A stretch of DNA of 64,000 nucleotides from Pseudomonas asuensis (lineage in GTDB: Bacteria; Pseudomonadota; Gammaproteobacteria; Pseudomonadales; Pseudomonadaceae). A model generated the notes under the pieces. The model had not been told where the DNA came from, searched no databases, and saw nothing but the letters and a program-made list of their open reading frames with translations. Position 1 is the stretch's first letter, and every line of letters begins with the position of its first letter. This document shows, piece by piece, positions 46,163-56,797 of the stretch. The position numbers and the translations under genes were made by a program. The DNA lies in contig NZ_BMNW01000005.1 in the NCBI RefSeq assembly GCF_014646755.1, positions 1-64,000 of the forward strand, in the 5' to 3' direction.

Positions 46163-48262
46163 CTATGGACGCAGCAACTCCACGGCTATGCTAACACCGC
46201 GGCCGAGCGCTAGGCTTTCGGCGCTGGAATAGACTGCGTGACCCGCTTCCAGTTCAGGACGCGCACTATCTAGAATGAGCGACCAGTGATGGCCGTCACG
46301 AGATAGCGCTAACCGACACGTCTGGGGATGGTTTAACGGCTGAAAACAAAGCCATAACCGCTCCGCCCTCAAGTGGCCAGCCCCGTTCATGGGCGACAGC
46401 ACCAGCGCCAACGGTGAAGGTTCAGGCTTATTCCAGCCAGCTTCGTCCAATGGCTCACCTTCTGCGTCGAGCCACTGCACACTGATCCAGTCTCCATGGG
46501 CAGGACGCCCTATAAAGTGCTCCGCCTGTAACGCCTTGTACTGACGTCGCAGTGCACTCAGCCGGGCGACAAAATCAATCTGTCGCTTACCCGCTGGATT
46601 ATTGGCAAGTGTCCAGTCGAGCCATGACAGGGGATTATCCTGGACATAAGCATTGTTATTACCGTGTTGGCTACGGCCAAATTCATCACCGGCAGTAAGC
46701 ATCGGTGTGCCGCCTGCCAGTAGGACTGTAGCCAGTAATGCGCGCTGATCGGCAGCACGCTGCTCATGGATGTGGGGATCGTCAGTTGGTCCTTCAGTTC
46801 CGTTGTTCCAGCTGTGGTTGTCCTGCGTCCCGTCACGGTTCTCTTCACCATTGGCTTCGTTATGCTTGTGCGCATAGGTCACAAGGTCCGCCAGGGTAAA
46901 GCCGTCGTGAGCTGTCACGAAATTGATGCTGGCATCAATATTCCGACCGTTTCGGTCATAGAGATCAGCACTTCCTGACAGTCGGGTCGCCAAGGCACCG
47001 CGCAGGCCGTTATCGCCCCGCCAGAACTTGCGCACATCATCGCGGAAGTCATCATTCCATTCCGCCCAAGGGCTGCGGAATTGCCCAACCTGATAGCCGC
47101 CAGGGCCGATATCCCAAGGCTCAGCAATCAGCTTGACCTGTTTTAGGATCGGATCTTGGGCAATGGCCAGCATGAGTGGCGCGTCGACACTAAAGCCGGT
47201 CTCTAGCCGGCCCAGGGCAGGCGCGAGGTCAAACCGGAAGCCATCGACGCCTGCGGCCTCCACCCAGTAGCGTAGGGAGTCCATCGTAAGACGTAACCCC
47301 GGCTCGCGTTGCAATGCCAGGCAATTACCGCAGCCTGCATCGTTGATATAGATCGAAGGATCATCTGGATGCAGCCTGTAATATCCACGATTATCCAGGC
47401 CTCGCATACAGAAGGTTGGGCCCAGTTCGTCACCCTCCCCCGTATGATTGAACACCACATCAAGAATGACTTCGAACCCTGCGGCATGCAGAGCAGCCAC
47501 GGTTTCGCGTAACTCCAGGATGGCATCGCGTCCGGCCAGACGCGGATCGACGGCCATCATGGTGACAGGGTTATAGCCCCAGTAATTGCCCAGGCCCAGC
47601 TTAGGTAAATGGCGGTCATCAGCCCATGCCGCAATGGGGAGCAGCTCCAGCGTAGTCACGCCCAGCTTTTGCAGATACTCGATCACGGCGGGTTGCCGAA
47701 GTCCGGCCAACTTGCCGCGCATGGCTTTGGGTACTTTGGGGTGCTGCATGGTCATGCCGCGTACATGCAGCTCGTAAATCAGGCTTTGACTGCCCCTGTA
47801 ACGCGGCCCTTCAGGGTCAATAGGCTCCAGCGGTGCCTGAACAATGGCCTTGGGAACATGGGCTGCACTGTCGCGATGGTCTGGACGATCATGATGATCA
47901 GGATCGAAACCATAGACACTGGGATGCAGAACGAACTGGCGGTCCACTGCTTTGGCGTAGGGGTCAACCAAGAGCTTATGCGGGTTGAAATAAAGGCCTT
48001 GGGATGGCTGATACGCACCATAAGCACGCAGACCATAACGCTGTCCTGCCCTACCTCCTGGAAGATACCCATGCCAGACACTGCCCGTTTTCTCGTGAAA
48101 TACGAGCCGATGGGTTTCAAGGTCACCTTTGCCGTCATACAGGCAGAGCTCCACACGCTCGGCCTCCGGCGCCCATACGGCAAAGTTGATTCCATCGCCG
48201 ACAAGGGTCGCGCCCAGTTCGGCAGGGTTTCCAGTTTCGAGATGAGTGATATGGCGGGGCAC
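46163..48262 (-). CDS. glgX: glycogen debranching enzyme GlgX
   Basis: A 699-residue GH13 isoamylase-type enzyme that cuts alpha-1,6 branches from phosphorylase limit dextrins. An N-terminal CBM48-like domain (about 1-130) is followed by the catalytic barrel: nucleophile in DGFRFDLAPALG, acid/base in LIAEPWDIGPGGYQVGQF and TAHDGFTLADLV. HPDDPSIYINDAGCGNCLAL and VFNHTGEGDELGPT are further signatures. It is separated from glgP by a hairpin-bearing 58-nt gap, so both are probably one operon. Confidence 0.95.
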   Translation of the reverse strand: MPRHITHLETGNPAELGATLVGDGINFAVWAPEAERVELCLYDGKGDLETHRLVFHEKTGSVWHGYLPGGRAGQRYGLRAYGAYQPSQGLYFNPHKLLVDPYAKAVDRQFVLHPSVYGFDPDHHDRPDHRDSAAHVPKAIVQAPLEPIDPEGPRYRGSQSLIYELHVRGMTMQHPKVPKAMRGKLAGLRQPAVIEYLQKLGVTTLELLPIAAWADDRHLPKLGLGNYWGYNPVTMMAVDPRLAGRDAILELRETVAALHAAGFEVILDVVFNHTGEGDELGPTFCMRGLDNRGYYRLHPDDPSIYINDAGCGNCLALQREPGLRLTMDSLRYWVEAAGVDGFRFDLAPALGRLETGFSVDAPLMLAIAQDPILKQVKLIAEPWDIGPGGYQVGQFRSPWAEWNDDFRDDVRKFWRGDNGLRGALATRLSGSADLYDRNGRNIDASINFVTAHDGFTLADLVTYAHKHNEANGEENRDGTQDNHSWNNGTEGPTDDPHIHEQRAADQRALLATVLLAGGTPMLTAGDEFGRSQHGNNNAYVQDNPLSWLDWTLANNPAGKRQIDFVARLSALRRQYKALQAEHFIGRPAHGDWISVQWLDAEGEPLDEAGWNKPEPSPLALVLSPMNGAGHLRAERLWLCFQPLNHPQTCRLALSRDGHHWSLILDSARPELEAGHAVYSSAESLALGRGVSIAVELLRP

Positions 48263-48287
48263 AGAGGATCTCCGTAAAGCAGGACAA

Positions 48288-48312
48288 AGCCGGCACTCGA
48301 AAGGTGCCGGCT
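48288..48312 (-). terminator. hairpin between glgP and glgX
   Basis: A perfect 9-bp stem AGCCGGCAC/GTGCCGGCT with a 7-nt loop in the glgP-glgX gap, followed on the minus strand by TTGTCC. It could attenuate glgX relative to glgP. Confidence 0.5.
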
Positions 48313-48320
48313 ATTGAGAC

Positions 48321-50759
48321 TTACAAGACTTGCCAGATGTCCGTAGCGTATTCGCGAATGGTCCGATCCGAAGAGAACCAGCCCATGCTGGCCGTGTTAA
48401 TGACCGCCGAACGCCACCACTCATCTGGCTGATTCCAGCGCTGCTCGACAGCCACCTGTGCATCCCAATACGCATCGAAGTCAGCACATACCAGGAAGCG
48501 GTCATGCCAGGTCAGCACATCCAGCAGACCGTTGTAACGCGACGGGTCATCTGGGGAAAACTGTCCACTGCGGATGGCTGAAAGCACAGCAGACAACCGC
48601 GGCGAGCGGTTAATGATGTCTGAAGAGTTACCGCCCATGCGCTGGCGCTCCTCGACTTCCGCTGCCTTGAGCCCAAAAATGAACATGTGCTCCTGGCCAA
48701 CGAACTCACTCATCTCAACATTCGCGCCATCTAGCGTGCCAATGGTAAGCGCGCCGTTCAGACCAAACTTCATGTTGCTGGTGCCTGATGCCTCAAGTCC
48801 GGCTGTAGAAATCTGCTCGGAAAGGTCCGCCGCCGGGATGATCACCTCTGCAAGGCTCACATTGTAATTAGGCAGGAACACTACCTTGAGCAGGTCACGA
48901 ATGGCAGGATCATTATTCACCACCCTGGCAACATCGTTGGCCAACTTGATGATGAGCTTGGCCTGGTGGTAGCTGGCAGCCGCTTTGCCTGCAAAGATCT
49001 TTACGCGAGGCGTCCAGTTACCGTTGGGGTTGTCCTTGATAGCCTGATACAGCGCAATGGTCTGCAGCAGATTCATCAGTTGCCGCTTGTATTCATGGAT
49101 ACGCTTGATCTGCACATCGAATATCGCGTCGGTACTGAGGGTGACGTCCAGATTCTTCTTTACCAGTTCGGCAAAGCTGTTTTTGTTATGTAGCCGCTGA
49201 CGGGCAAAACGATCCCGGAAATTGGCATCGTTGGCATAGGGCTTGAGCCGGGGGAGCGCTTTTTCAGGATCATGCTGTACCTCGTCCCCCAGCACATCTA
49301 CCAATAGGTCAGTCAGCGCAGGGTTGGCCTGGTAGAGCCAGCGGCGGAATGTAATGCCGTTGGTTTTGTTGTTGATCCGATTGGGAAAGAGCCTGTGCAT
49401 GGAGCGGAATACTGTCTTGCGCATCAGCTCGGTATGAAGCGCCGATACACCATTAACCTTATGCGAACCGATAAAGGCCAGATTGCCCATGCGTACCCGA
49501 CGCCCATGGCTTTCGTCGATCAAGGACACATAAGACAGCATGGAACCATCGGTCTCGCCCCGCGCCCGGAGCGAGTCGAGGAATTGTGCATTGATCATGT
49601 AGATGATCTGCATGTGGCGCGGCAGCAGGCGCTCCATGAGATAGACCGACCAGGTCTCCAATGCCTCAGGCAGGAGCGTGTGGTTGGTATAGGACAGAGT
49701 ATTGACCGTCGTACTCCAGGCTGCATCCCATGGCAGGCCATATACATCCACCAACAGGCGCATCAGCTCAGCTACAGCAATGGCTGGGTGGGTATCGTTG
49801 AGCTGGATAGCCGCATGCTCGGGCAGGCTCATGATGTCGCCGTGCTGCTTGATATGGCGACGGGTCAGATCAGCCAGCGAAGCCGCAACAAAGAAATACT
49901 CCTGGCGCAGGCGCAATTCCTGACCTGCCTCGGTGCTGTCAGCCGGATACAATACGCGGGAGATGCTTTCAGCACGGGCCTGATCGGCTACGGCACCCAC
50001 GTGATCCCCTGCGTTGAAGGTGTCCAGCTTGATGTTCTCTACCGGACGGGAGCGCCACAGGCGCAGCGTATTGGCCCCTTCCCCGCCCCAGCCCATGATG
50101 GGCGTGTCGTAAGCTACAGCGCGAACCTTCTCACCCGGTGTCCACACCTGGCGCAATGAATCGCCCTCATAAGGTGTGACATGGCCGCCAAACCCAATCT
50201 CGTACACTACCTCGGCACGTTCGAACTCCCAAGGATTACCGAAATCGAGCCAATTCTCTGGCTGCTCTTGCTGGAAGCCATCAACAATGACCTGACGGAA
50301 CAACCCGTGTTCGTAACGAATACCGTACCCATGGGAGGGAATGCCCAGCGTAGCCATGCTTTCCATGAAGCAGGCCGCCAGGCGTCCCAAGCCCCCATTA
50401 CCCAAAGCAGCATCAGACTCCAGCCCCCGGATACGTTCAAGATCTACACCCAGGTCCGCCAGCGCGCGGCGTGTTTCCTCAAGAATGCCCAGGTTGGACA
50501 AGCTGTCGATCAACAGGCGGCCAATTAGAAACTCCAGGGAGAGGTAGTAGACACGCTTCTGGTTGGTCCGATAGGCCTCTCGCGTACGGCTCATCCAGCG
50601 ATCAACAATATAGTCGCGTGTCGCCAGGGCAGTTGCCATGAACCAGTCATGGTCCAGAGCATGCTCAGGGTCCTTGCCTACGTCATAGGTCAGCTTGGAA
50701 AGGATGTTGGAACGCAGAGCTGCAACTTCGTTAGGCGAAATGAAACGGGCTCTCGTCAT
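48321..50759 (-). CDS. glgP: glycogen/alpha-glucan phosphorylase
   Basis: An 812-residue PLP enzyme releasing glucose-1-phosphate from alpha-1,4-glucans. The PLP site is in EASGTSNMKFGLNGALTIG (about residue 655), LGNGGLGRLAACFMES is the N-terminal signature, and GFQQEQPENWLDFGNPWEFER and QIKRIHEYKRQLMNLL are conserved. Length matches E. coli GlgP. It opens the glgP-glgX cluster. No glgA, glgB or glgC is in the window, so synthesis is encoded elsewhere. Confidence 0.96.
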   Translation of the reverse strand: MTRARFISPNEVAALRSNILSKLTYDVGKDPEHALDHDWFMATALATRDYIVDRWMSRTREAYRTNQKRVYYLSLEFLIGRLLIDSLSNLGILEETRRALADLGVDLERIRGLESDAALGNGGLGRLAACFMESMATLGIPSHGYGIRYEHGLFRQVIVDGFQQEQPENWLDFGNPWEFERAEVVYEIGFGGHVTPYEGDSLRQVWTPGEKVRAVAYDTPIMGWGGEGANTLRLWRSRPVENIKLDTFNAGDHVGAVADQARAESISRVLYPADSTEAGQELRLRQEYFFVAASLADLTRRHIKQHGDIMSLPEHAAIQLNDTHPAIAVAELMRLLVDVYGLPWDAAWSTTVNTLSYTNHTLLPEALETWSVYLMERLLPRHMQIIYMINAQFLDSLRARGETDGSMLSYVSLIDESHGRRVRMGNLAFIGSHKVNGVSALHTELMRKTVFRSMHRLFPNRINNKTNGITFRRWLYQANPALTDLLVDVLGDEVQHDPEKALPRLKPYANDANFRDRFARQRLHNKNSFAELVKKNLDVTLSTDAIFDVQIKRIHEYKRQLMNLLQTIALYQAIKDNPNGNWTPRVKIFAGKAAASYHQAKLIIKLANDVARVVNNDPAIRDLLKVVFLPNYNVSLAEVIIPAADLSEQISTAGLEASGTSNMKFGLNGALTIGTLDGANVEMSEFVGQEHMFIFGLKAAEVEERQRMGGNSSDIINRSPRLSAVLSAIRSGQFSPDDPSRYNGLLDVLTWHDRFLVCADFDAYWDAQVAVEQRWNQPDEWWRSAVINTASMGWFSSDRTIREYATDIWQVL

Positions 50760-50898
50760 CTAGTAACAACCTCGGTATAACGAACACTGATAGGCTGACC
50801 GGCAGGGGCGCCTGAAACCCTTTGGCGAGACGCATCGACCGGCCCATGATTAAGGATGCATACCTATCTTTGTAGGTCGAAACGGCAAATAGGTCCAA

Positions 50899-50929
50899 GG
50901 AATCGACGACTTTTTTATGCGTCGATTCC
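50899..50929. terminator. hairpin downstream of estA
   Basis: A perfect 10-bp stem GGAATCGACG/CGTCGATTCC with an AT-rich 11-nt loop, 16 bp beyond the estA stop. On the minus strand TTGGACC follows, so there is no clear U-tract. Confidence 0.5.
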
Positions 50930-50944
50930 CACTTCGGGCCTTCT

Positions 50945-52879
50945 TTACCACTGCCACGACACGCCGAGACCAACAGACTGCTGGACATCATCCTCACGGC
51001 TCTTGCGGTAGGAGTAGCTCGCACGCAGTACCACGTCGTCGGTCAGCTGCTGGCTAATTCCTACCGACGCACGATCCAGCCGATCAGAGGGGGTATAGCC
51101 CTGCAATGTATAGCTCAGCCCAGGCAGATCAACTTGTGACATCGTAAGATCCTGGGTGCCATCCTCGAACTCCTTTTCCCGGGCGACCTCTGCAAAGACC
51201 TGTGTTCTGGTCGTCAGCTCGAATTGGCCCTGCAAGCCAGCACCCAGACGGCGTGAACGACGCTTCTGATCATCGACATTCAGTGCTGTCGCCCGATTGC
51301 TCTTTTCTGAATAGCTATCCACCGTGATCCGGGCATAATCGGCACTGATGAACGGCGACAGATGCCAAGCGCTTTGTGGCTGAGCCAAGTCAAAGCCCAG
51401 CCGCCCACTCAGTGCCCAAAGATGGCCATTGGTATCGCCTTTTTCGCTGCGCTCGGCCGAGCCCAGGGCAAAGGTACGTTTGAGGTCATTGTAGTCCAGC
51501 CGCCCACCCGTTAAGGCCAGGTCAGCCCACCAATGGTTTTGCTGATATTGCGCGAAGGCCGTAGCGAAGTAACTGCGCAGATCATATCGAGAGTCGGCAG
51601 CACCCACTTCCAAATCCTGCTTGTAAACGCCTGCTGCCACACCCACTCGCCAACTGTCATTCAGGCGGTAACTTCCCCCTAGATCCAGGCTGTAGCCTTT
51701 CCCATCACCACTGACGCTGCTGGATTGCCCATCAAAATCCTGGCTTAACCCACCAGGGGATACAAAGGAATTCCATGTTCCGACCGCCTGCCAATGATTG
51801 CGGTCGCTTAGCCATTGCGAATACAGCTGGCCTTGATGAGCCGTTAGCGAGCCGTAAGCCATTTCTGGAAGCAATGTCAGCTCCCATGGTGCTGTCAGAA
51901 TTGAATAGCCATAGTCCGCGATCAGCCGCTGTCCGGTGATCGTGGGGTGTACGCGATCGTTATAGAGCAGCTGTGTCGGATCAGGATTGGCGCTGTCAAT
52001 GCCATATGTAGCGTTCTGCTGTGTGCACTCATCGAAACAGGTCGCCGTCAGGTTCTGGTTCGCAGCCAGGCCATAAGGGGCGGGATTTGCCAACACTTCG
52101 CTCAAAAGCCGCGGCACGTTTAAGGGGATAATTTGCGCATCAATGGTCGAAAGCTGCGATACAAGCTGATTATTGAACACCGTGCTCAGCTGTGAAGCCC
52201 CTGCTTGCTGTGCGGTTCCGCTCAAGGCAGGCGTCAGTCCGATATCAGGCAGTAGCCAGACCATAATGTAGCGAGCGCCAGCCTGCTGCAAAGCACTGGC
52301 ACTGGCAGCCAACTGATTAGCAGCAGCCTGGGCTGTAGCAGGCGATGTAACTACGCCCTGAAGGAAGTCATTGCCGCCCCCCGTCAAATAAAACAGTGCG
52401 TTGGCATCCAGACGTTCGCCCCTATTCGCCAAGTCGACCAGATAGCCATCCCGGCTACGAAGCGTCAGGCCGTTGGTGGCGACGACCGAGCCGTTCTCTT
52501 CGGTGATAGACGCCAGGATCTGATCGGTTCGATAGCCGCCTACGGCCCAGTTGTTACCCTCTGGAAGGCCGAGGATAGAATTGATGAGCGACGTAGAAGG
52601 CCCTAGCTCCTGGCTGGAAAAACCTAGCCTGCCGCCTAGTAGCATGACACTGGTCGGTCCGACTGGCTCACCACTGCCCGGCTGGTAGGTGGGCCCTACC
52701 CGGTTGGTAAAGCGCAGCGAAGAGCCCAGCGGGCCGTTGAGGTCAGGAAACTGCCCTGAATCGCTCAGGCTATCGCCAAAGACGACCAGATGACTGTAGG
52801 GGTTAGGTGCAGCGTGAGCCGCGCTCGCAAGAGAAATTGCGGCGCATAGGGAAGCAAGAGCGAGACGACGGACTGACAT
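50945..52879 (-). CDS. estA: EstA-type autotransporter GDSL esterase
   Basis: A 644-residue outer-membrane esterase. The signal peptide (about 1-23, SAAHAAP) is followed by a GDSL lipase passenger: FGDSLSDSG (Ser near residue 38), GGGNDFLQG with the oxyanion Gly/Asn, and [11 protein letters not shown] with the Asp/His pair. Residues from about 350 form a 12-stranded autotransporter barrel ending SWQW, a fitting C-terminal aromatic. In P. aeruginosa EstA affects rhamnolipid production and motility. It is its own unit, upstream of glgP on the same strand. Confidence 0.93.
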   Translation of the reverse strand: MSVRRLALASLCAAISLASAAHAAPNPYSHLVVFGDSLSDSGQFPDLNGPLGSSLRFTNRVGPTYQPGSGEPVGPTSVMLLGGRLGFSSQELGPSTSLINSILGLPEGNNWAVGGYRTDQILASITEENGSVVATNGLTLRSRDGYLVDLANRGERLDANALFYLTGGGNDFLQGVVTSPATAQAAANQLAASASALQQAGARYIMVWLLPDIGLTPALSGTAQQAGASQLSTVFNNQLVSQLSTIDAQIIPLNVPRLLSEVLANPAPYGLAANQNLTATCFDECTQQNATYGIDSANPDPTQLLYNDRVHPTITGQRLIADYGYSILTAPWELTLLPEMAYGSLTAHQGQLYSQWLSDRNHWQAVGTWNSFVSPGGLSQDFDGQSSSVSGDGKGYSLDLGGSYRLNDSWRVGVAAGVYKQDLEVGAADSRYDLRSYFATAFAQYQQNHWWADLALTGGRLDYNDLKRTFALGSAERSEKGDTNGHLWALSGRLGFDLAQPQSAWHLSPFISADYARITVDSYSEKSNRATALNVDDQKRRSRRLGAGLQGQFELTTRTQVFAEVAREKEFEDGTQDLTMSQVDLPGLSYTLQGYTPSDRLDRASVGISQQLTDDVVLRASYSYRKSREDDVQQSVGLGVSWQW

Positions 52880-53012
52880 GGCTTATCCTTAATCTTGTGA
52901 GGTCAGTTCTGCTGTTTTGCAAGCGACCACAGCCTAGACCAGGATTTAACGCCATGCAGCCCGCTCATTAACACGCGGACTGCAGAAAGAGAATTAGCTC
53001 ACGTGAAGTCAC

Positions 53013-53825
53013 TCAACGCTGGCATTTACCGCAATAGACACTGGCGCGCTGGCCCAACCGTATCTCGCGCAGGCCAGAGCCACAGTTCTTGCAGAACTCA
53101 CCCGCCCGGCCATAGACAAACAGCTCTTGCTTGAAATAGCCCGGCTTGCCGTCGCCGCCCACGAAGTCCCGCAAGGTCGTACCGCCTGACTCGATAGCGA
53201 GTGCCAGAATGCGTTTGATCTCCTGAGCCAAGCAGTCATAGCGCGCGCGGGAAATACTGCCCGCCGCCCGACGCGGATCAATACCCGCTGCAAAGAGAGC
53301 TTCAGTCGCATAGATGTTGCCAACGCCCACCACAATGGCGTTATCCATGATAAAGGGCTTTACCGCCATAGAGCGGCCACGGGACATCTCATAAAGCCGG
53401 CTGCCATCGAAAGCATCGGTCAGCGGCTCCGGCCCTAATGACTTGAGCAACACATGGTCCAGCGGTTCATGGGACCACAACATGGCGCCGAAGCGACGTG
53501 GGTCGGTGTAACGTAGCGAAAGGCCTGATTCCAGCTCGATATCCACATGCTCGTGCTTAACCGGAGGCGTACCAACCGGCACCATTCTCAGGCTGCCCGA
53601 CATGCCAAGGTGGGCAATCAGCGTACCCGCTTCGGCACGAATCAAAAGGTACTTGGCGCGCCGCTCGACCGCCTCGATTTTCTGGCCGGACAGGCGAATA
53701 TCCAGATCTTCCGGAATCGGCCAACGCAGTCTGGCATCACGAATGATAACGCGGGAGACGCGCTGTCCTACCAGATGTGGGGCAATACCACGCCGGGTCG
53801 TTTCGACTTCAGGTAATTCAGGCAT
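53013..53825 (-). CDS. mutM: formamidopyrimidine-DNA glycosylase MutM
   Basis: A 270-residue bifunctional glycosylase/AP lyase removing 8-oxoguanine. The catalytic Pro1 and Glu2 stand in [13 protein letters not shown]; Lys57 in [29 protein letters not shown] and [13 protein letters not shown] follow. The C-terminal zinc finger has four Cys (CKNCGSGL and YCGKCQR). It has the expected length and nothing unusual. It is 30 nt after the HDOD gene on the same strand, so possibly co-transcribed. Confidence 0.95.
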   Translation of the reverse strand: MPELPEVETTRRGIAPHLVGQRVSRVIIRDARLRWPIPEDLDIRLSGQKIEAVERRAKYLLIRAEAGTLIAHLGMSGSLRMVPVGTPPVKHEHVDIELESGLSLRYTDPRRFGAMLWSHEPLDHVLLKSLGPEPLTDAFDGSRLYEMSRGRSMAVKPFIMDNAIVVGVGNIYATEALFAAGIDPRRAAGSISRARYDCLAQEIKRILALAIESGGTTLRDFVGGDGKPGYFKQELFVYGRAGEFCKNCGSGLREIRLGQRASVYCGKCQR

Positions 53826-53855
53826 TCAGCCCTCGACAGAAAAAACAGTCCAGCC

Positions 53856-54734
53856 TTAGAAATGGATGTGCCCTAGCCCCATTTCAAGGATGTTGTTCTT
53901 GAGCATATCGAAGTCATACTCGGACAGGCCGATATAGTCCAGCACCTGACTGCTGACCAGATTCCATTCGGCATCCTGAGCCTGGTTACCCAGCACGCGA
54001 TAGCAGCCACAGATATGCTCGGCCATTTTCAGGATGGCTAGCAGGTTTTTCATCGGCACAGTGCCAATATCACCTTCGACAAACACCCGATGGGCATTGT
54101 GATGATTGGAAATAGTATCTGCGACATGTGCCGGTAAACGCCATGAGCGCGCCGTGAAATAACCGACAACCGCATGATTGGTGCTGAAGTATCGATTTTC
54201 CGTATCCACAACGCGCATCTCAGGCCCAACCCGTCCATAGGCCTCCTCTAACACTTCCATGTAATCCGGGAAGCGTCTCAGCATCAGCGGTATGCCGCAG
54301 TTATGAAAGAGCCCAAGGGCGTATGCTTCATCCGGCGCCTGGTATCCCGTCCGCTTGGCCAGCGTCAGGCAGGTTTCCGCCACATCCTGAGCGGTGTCCC
54401 AAAATCGATTGAGCGTCACAATGGTCTCATCGCTCATCTCGCTCTTGATGGACTGAGCATTAATGAGATTGACGACGGAATTGATCCCCAAGAGGTTGAC
54501 TGCCCGCTGGATGGAGGTGATCCGATTGGCCAGGCCAAAACAAGGCGCATTGACAAGTTTGAGCAGCGCACCTGCCAAACCAGGATCCTGGCTTATCAGT
54601 TGAGCAATGACTTTAAGACTGGGGTCAGGAGTAAGCTGCTCAAGCTGCAAATCAACCATGATCTGTGGTTGAGGCGGGATGGTTATTCCCTGAAGGGCTT
54701 GGCGAATCTGCTCGGGTTGAAGCTCTAGCGACAT
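53856..54734 (-). CDS. HDOD domain protein
   Basis: A 292-residue HDOD (HD-related output) protein. LISQDPGLAGALLKLVNAPCFG, then RITSIQRAVNLLGINSVVNL, LGLFHNCGIPLMLRRFP and the TNHAVVGYFTARSWRLP block are characteristic. The HD metal ligands are partly lost, as is usual, so it likely acts as a protein-interaction partner in signalling rather than as a hydrolase. It precedes mutM. No receiver or GGDEF domain is fused. Confidence 0.85.
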   Translation of the reverse strand: MSLELQPEQIRQALQGITIPPQPQIMVDLQLEQLTPDPSLKVIAQLISQDPGLAGALLKLVNAPCFGLANRITSIQRAVNLLGINSVVNLINAQSIKSEMSDETIVTLNRFWDTAQDVAETCLTLAKRTGYQAPDEAYALGLFHNCGIPLMLRRFPDYMEVLEEAYGRVGPEMRVVDTENRYFSTNHAVVGYFTARSWRLPAHVADTISNHHNAHRVFVEGDIGTVPMKNLLAILKMAEHICGCYRVLGNQAQDAEWNLVSSQVLDYIGLSEYDFDMLKNNILEMGLGHIHF

Positions 54735-54896
54735 GAATCAGGCACCTGTGAAGGACCTCACATTTTAGCCCACCCTTCATCGGGCAACCACTCATCGCAG
54801 GCGGAACTTGCCTGTTCTCAGGGGTTCGACTGATACAGAAGCAGTGGATACGTATCTCCACTTATCCTAGATCACATCCCTTATGGAGGTTCCATG

Positions 54897-55433
54897 ATGG
54901 CATCGTTAGAGGGCAAAAAAGTAGCAATTCTGGTAACTGACGGTTTTGAGCAGGCTGAGCTGACCGGCCCCAAGGAAGCCCTTGAGAAGGTAGGCGCCAA
55001 GACTCACATTATTTCTGCCAAGTCAGGCACTGTACAGGGCTGGAACCATACCGATCCGGCGGATACGTTCAAGGTTGACCTGACATTCGATGCCGCCAAC
55101 ATGGGCGACTATGACGCAGTTGTTCTGCCAGGCGGCGTCGTTAATTCAGACACCATCCGCACCGACGCCCGTGCCCAGGCCCTTGTCAAAGAAGCGAGCA
55201 CCAGCGGCAAACCGATCGCCGTTATTTGCCACGGCGCCTGGCTTCTGGTGTCTGCCGGCCTGGTCGAAGGTAAGACCATGACCAGCTGGCCCTCACTCAC
55301 GGACGACCTGAAAAACGCAGGCGCCCAATGGATTGATAAAGAGGTCGTCGTGGACGGTAAGCTCGTCAGCAGCCGTAAGCCCGACGATATCCCCGCCTTT
55401 AATCGCGAGCTGATCAACATGATCGCTGCCTGA
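54897..55433 (+). CDS. DJ-1/PfpI family protein (YhbO-like)
   Basis: A 178-residue protein of the DJ-1/PfpI family. VAILVTDGFEQAELTGPKEAL holds the conserved Glu, YDAVVLPGGVVNSDTIR and the nucleophile elbow AVICHGAWLLVSAGLVEG (Cys about residue 104, next to His) follow. Members are deglycases, glyoxalases or stress peptidases. GGAGG is 8 nt from ATG 54897 and 5 nt from ATG 54894; 54897 is chosen. It is monocistronic with a terminator behind it. Stress induction is likely but not shown. Confidence 0.88.
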   Translation: MASLEGKKVAILVTDGFEQAELTGPKEALEKVGAKTHIISAKSGTVQGWNHTDPADTFKVDLTFDAANMGDYDAVVLPGGVVNSDTIRTDARAQALVKEASTSGKPIAVICHGAWLLVSAGLVEGKTMTSWPSLTDDLKNAGAQWIDKEVVVDGKLVSSRKPDDIPAFNRELINMIAA

Positions 55434-55453
55434 TCTCCAGCCTGCCGGCTCAT

Positions 55454-55485
55454 GGCCCGCGCTGCTTCAGCCGGGCCGCTTTTTT
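55454..55485 (+). terminator. intrinsic terminator after the PfpI-like gene
   Basis: GGCCCGcGCTG pairs with CAGCcGGGCC and is followed by GCTTTTTTA. It lies 20 nt after the stop. Confidence 0.85.
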
Positions 55486-55592
55486 ATCCGTACGTCTTCT
55501 TTCTTTCTATCCTTAAGGGTTGACCTTCAAGCGTGAAGGCGCCTTGCCGCCAAGGCAGGTATACTTCGCCCCTTTTTCTTGGAGTCCCTCAA

Positions 55593-56786
55593 ATGACCAT
55601 GCCCAGCCTGCGACTGAAAGCCAATGCCGAGCGCCGTCTGCGCGCCGGGCACCTTTGGGTCTACAGCAATGAAATCGACGTGGCAGCGACTCCGCTGACC
55701 AACTTTCAGGCCGGTGATCAAGCCATTCTCGAAGCAGCGGGTGGCAAGCCGGTCGGTATCGTTGCCCTGTCTCCGCACAATCTGATCTGTGCACGCCTGA
55801 TTTCGCGCGATACCAAGCATGTATTGGACAAGTCCTTGCTCGTTCATCGTCTGAAAGTGGCCCTGAGCCTGCGCGAGCGTCTGTTCGACAAGCCCTTTTA
55901 CCGTCTTGTCTACGGTGATTCGGACTTGCTACCAGGTCTGGTGGTAGATCGCTTCGGCGATGTCATCGTCGCGCAACTGGCATCAGCCACCATGGAGCGC
56001 CACAAGGATGACGTGCTGGCGGCCCTGCTTCAGGTGCTCAAGCCGGCGGCAGTGCTGTGGAAAAATAATTCCAGCGCTCGGGAAGCCGAGGGCCTGCCCC
56101 GCTACGTTGAGTCCGCCTACGGTGACGTACCGGAATGGGCTGCACTGGAAGAAAACGGCGTGAAGTTTGAGGCCCCTATTGTTGAGGGCCAGAAGACTGG
56201 CTGGTTCTATGATCACCGCATGAACCGCGCCCGCCTTGCGCCCTATGTTCAGGGCAAGCGCGTACTGGACCTGTTTAGTTATATCGGCGGCTGGGGCGTG
56301 CAGGCAGCTGTCTTCGGCGCCAGTGAAGTCATGTGCGTAGATGCCTCTGGCTTTGCCCTGGATGGCGTAGAGCGCAACGCAGCCTTGAACGGCGTTGCCG
56401 AAAAGATGGCCTGTGTAGAAGGTGACGTGTTTGAAGCCCTCAAAGAGCTCAAGGCAGCCGACGAGCGCTTTGATGTGATCGTGGCCGACCCGCCCGCCTT
56501 TATCAAGCGCAAGAAGGACCTGAAAAACGGCGAGGCTGCCTACCGCCGCCTTAATGAACAGGCCATGCGTTTGCTGAATAAGGACGGCATTCTGGTCAGC
56601 GCGTCCTGCTCGATGCATTTGGCCGAGGATAACCTGCAGGAAATGCTGCTAAGCAGCGCGCGGCATCTGGACCGTCATATTCAGATGATCGAGCGTGGCG
56701 CTCAAGGGCCTGACCATCCAGTCCATCCGGCTATCCCTGAGACCCGCTACATCAAGAGCCTGACCTGCCGCATTCTGCCAAGCTGA
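55593..56786 (+). CDS. rlmI: 23S rRNA m5C1962 methyltransferase RlmI
   Basis: A 397-residue class I SAM methyltransferase of the RlmI/YccW group. An N-terminal PUA domain (about 1-80, RRLRAGHLWVYSNEID) precedes the EEHD-like middle domain and the SAM fold with RVLDLFSYIGGWGVQAA (about residue 222), VIVADPPAFIKRKKDL and VSASCSMHLAEDNL, where the Cys is catalytic. It methylates C1962 of 23S rRNA in E. coli. ATG 55593 has GGAG 8 nt upstream; the longer frame from 55533 crosses the preceding intergenic region. Confidence 0.92.
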   Translation: MTMPSLRLKANAERRLRAGHLWVYSNEIDVAATPLTNFQAGDQAILEAAGGKPVGIVALSPHNLICARLISRDTKHVLDKSLLVHRLKVALSLRERLFDKPFYRLVYGDSDLLPGLVVDRFGDVIVAQLASATMERHKDDVLAALLQVLKPAAVLWKNNSSAREAEGLPRYVESAYGDVPEWAALEENGVKFEAPIVEGQKTGWFYDHRMNRARLAPYVQGKRVLDLFSYIGGWGVQAAVFGASEVMCVDASGFALDGVERNAALNGVAEKMACVEGDVFEALKELKAADERFDVIVADPPAFIKRKKDLKNGEAAYRRLNEQAMRLLNKDGILVSASCSMHLAEDNLQEMLLSSARHLDRHIQMIERGAQGPDHPVHPAIPETRYIKSLTCRILPS

Positions 56787-56797
56787 TCAAGCCTCTT

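Noticed and set aside
47609-48277. 222-codon plus-strand open frame
   Set aside because: Antisense shadow of glgX with no SD and no recognisable motif.
49395-50159. 254-codon plus-strand open frame
   Set aside because: It is antisense to glgP, whose protein is clearly conserved, and the translated sequence resembles no family.
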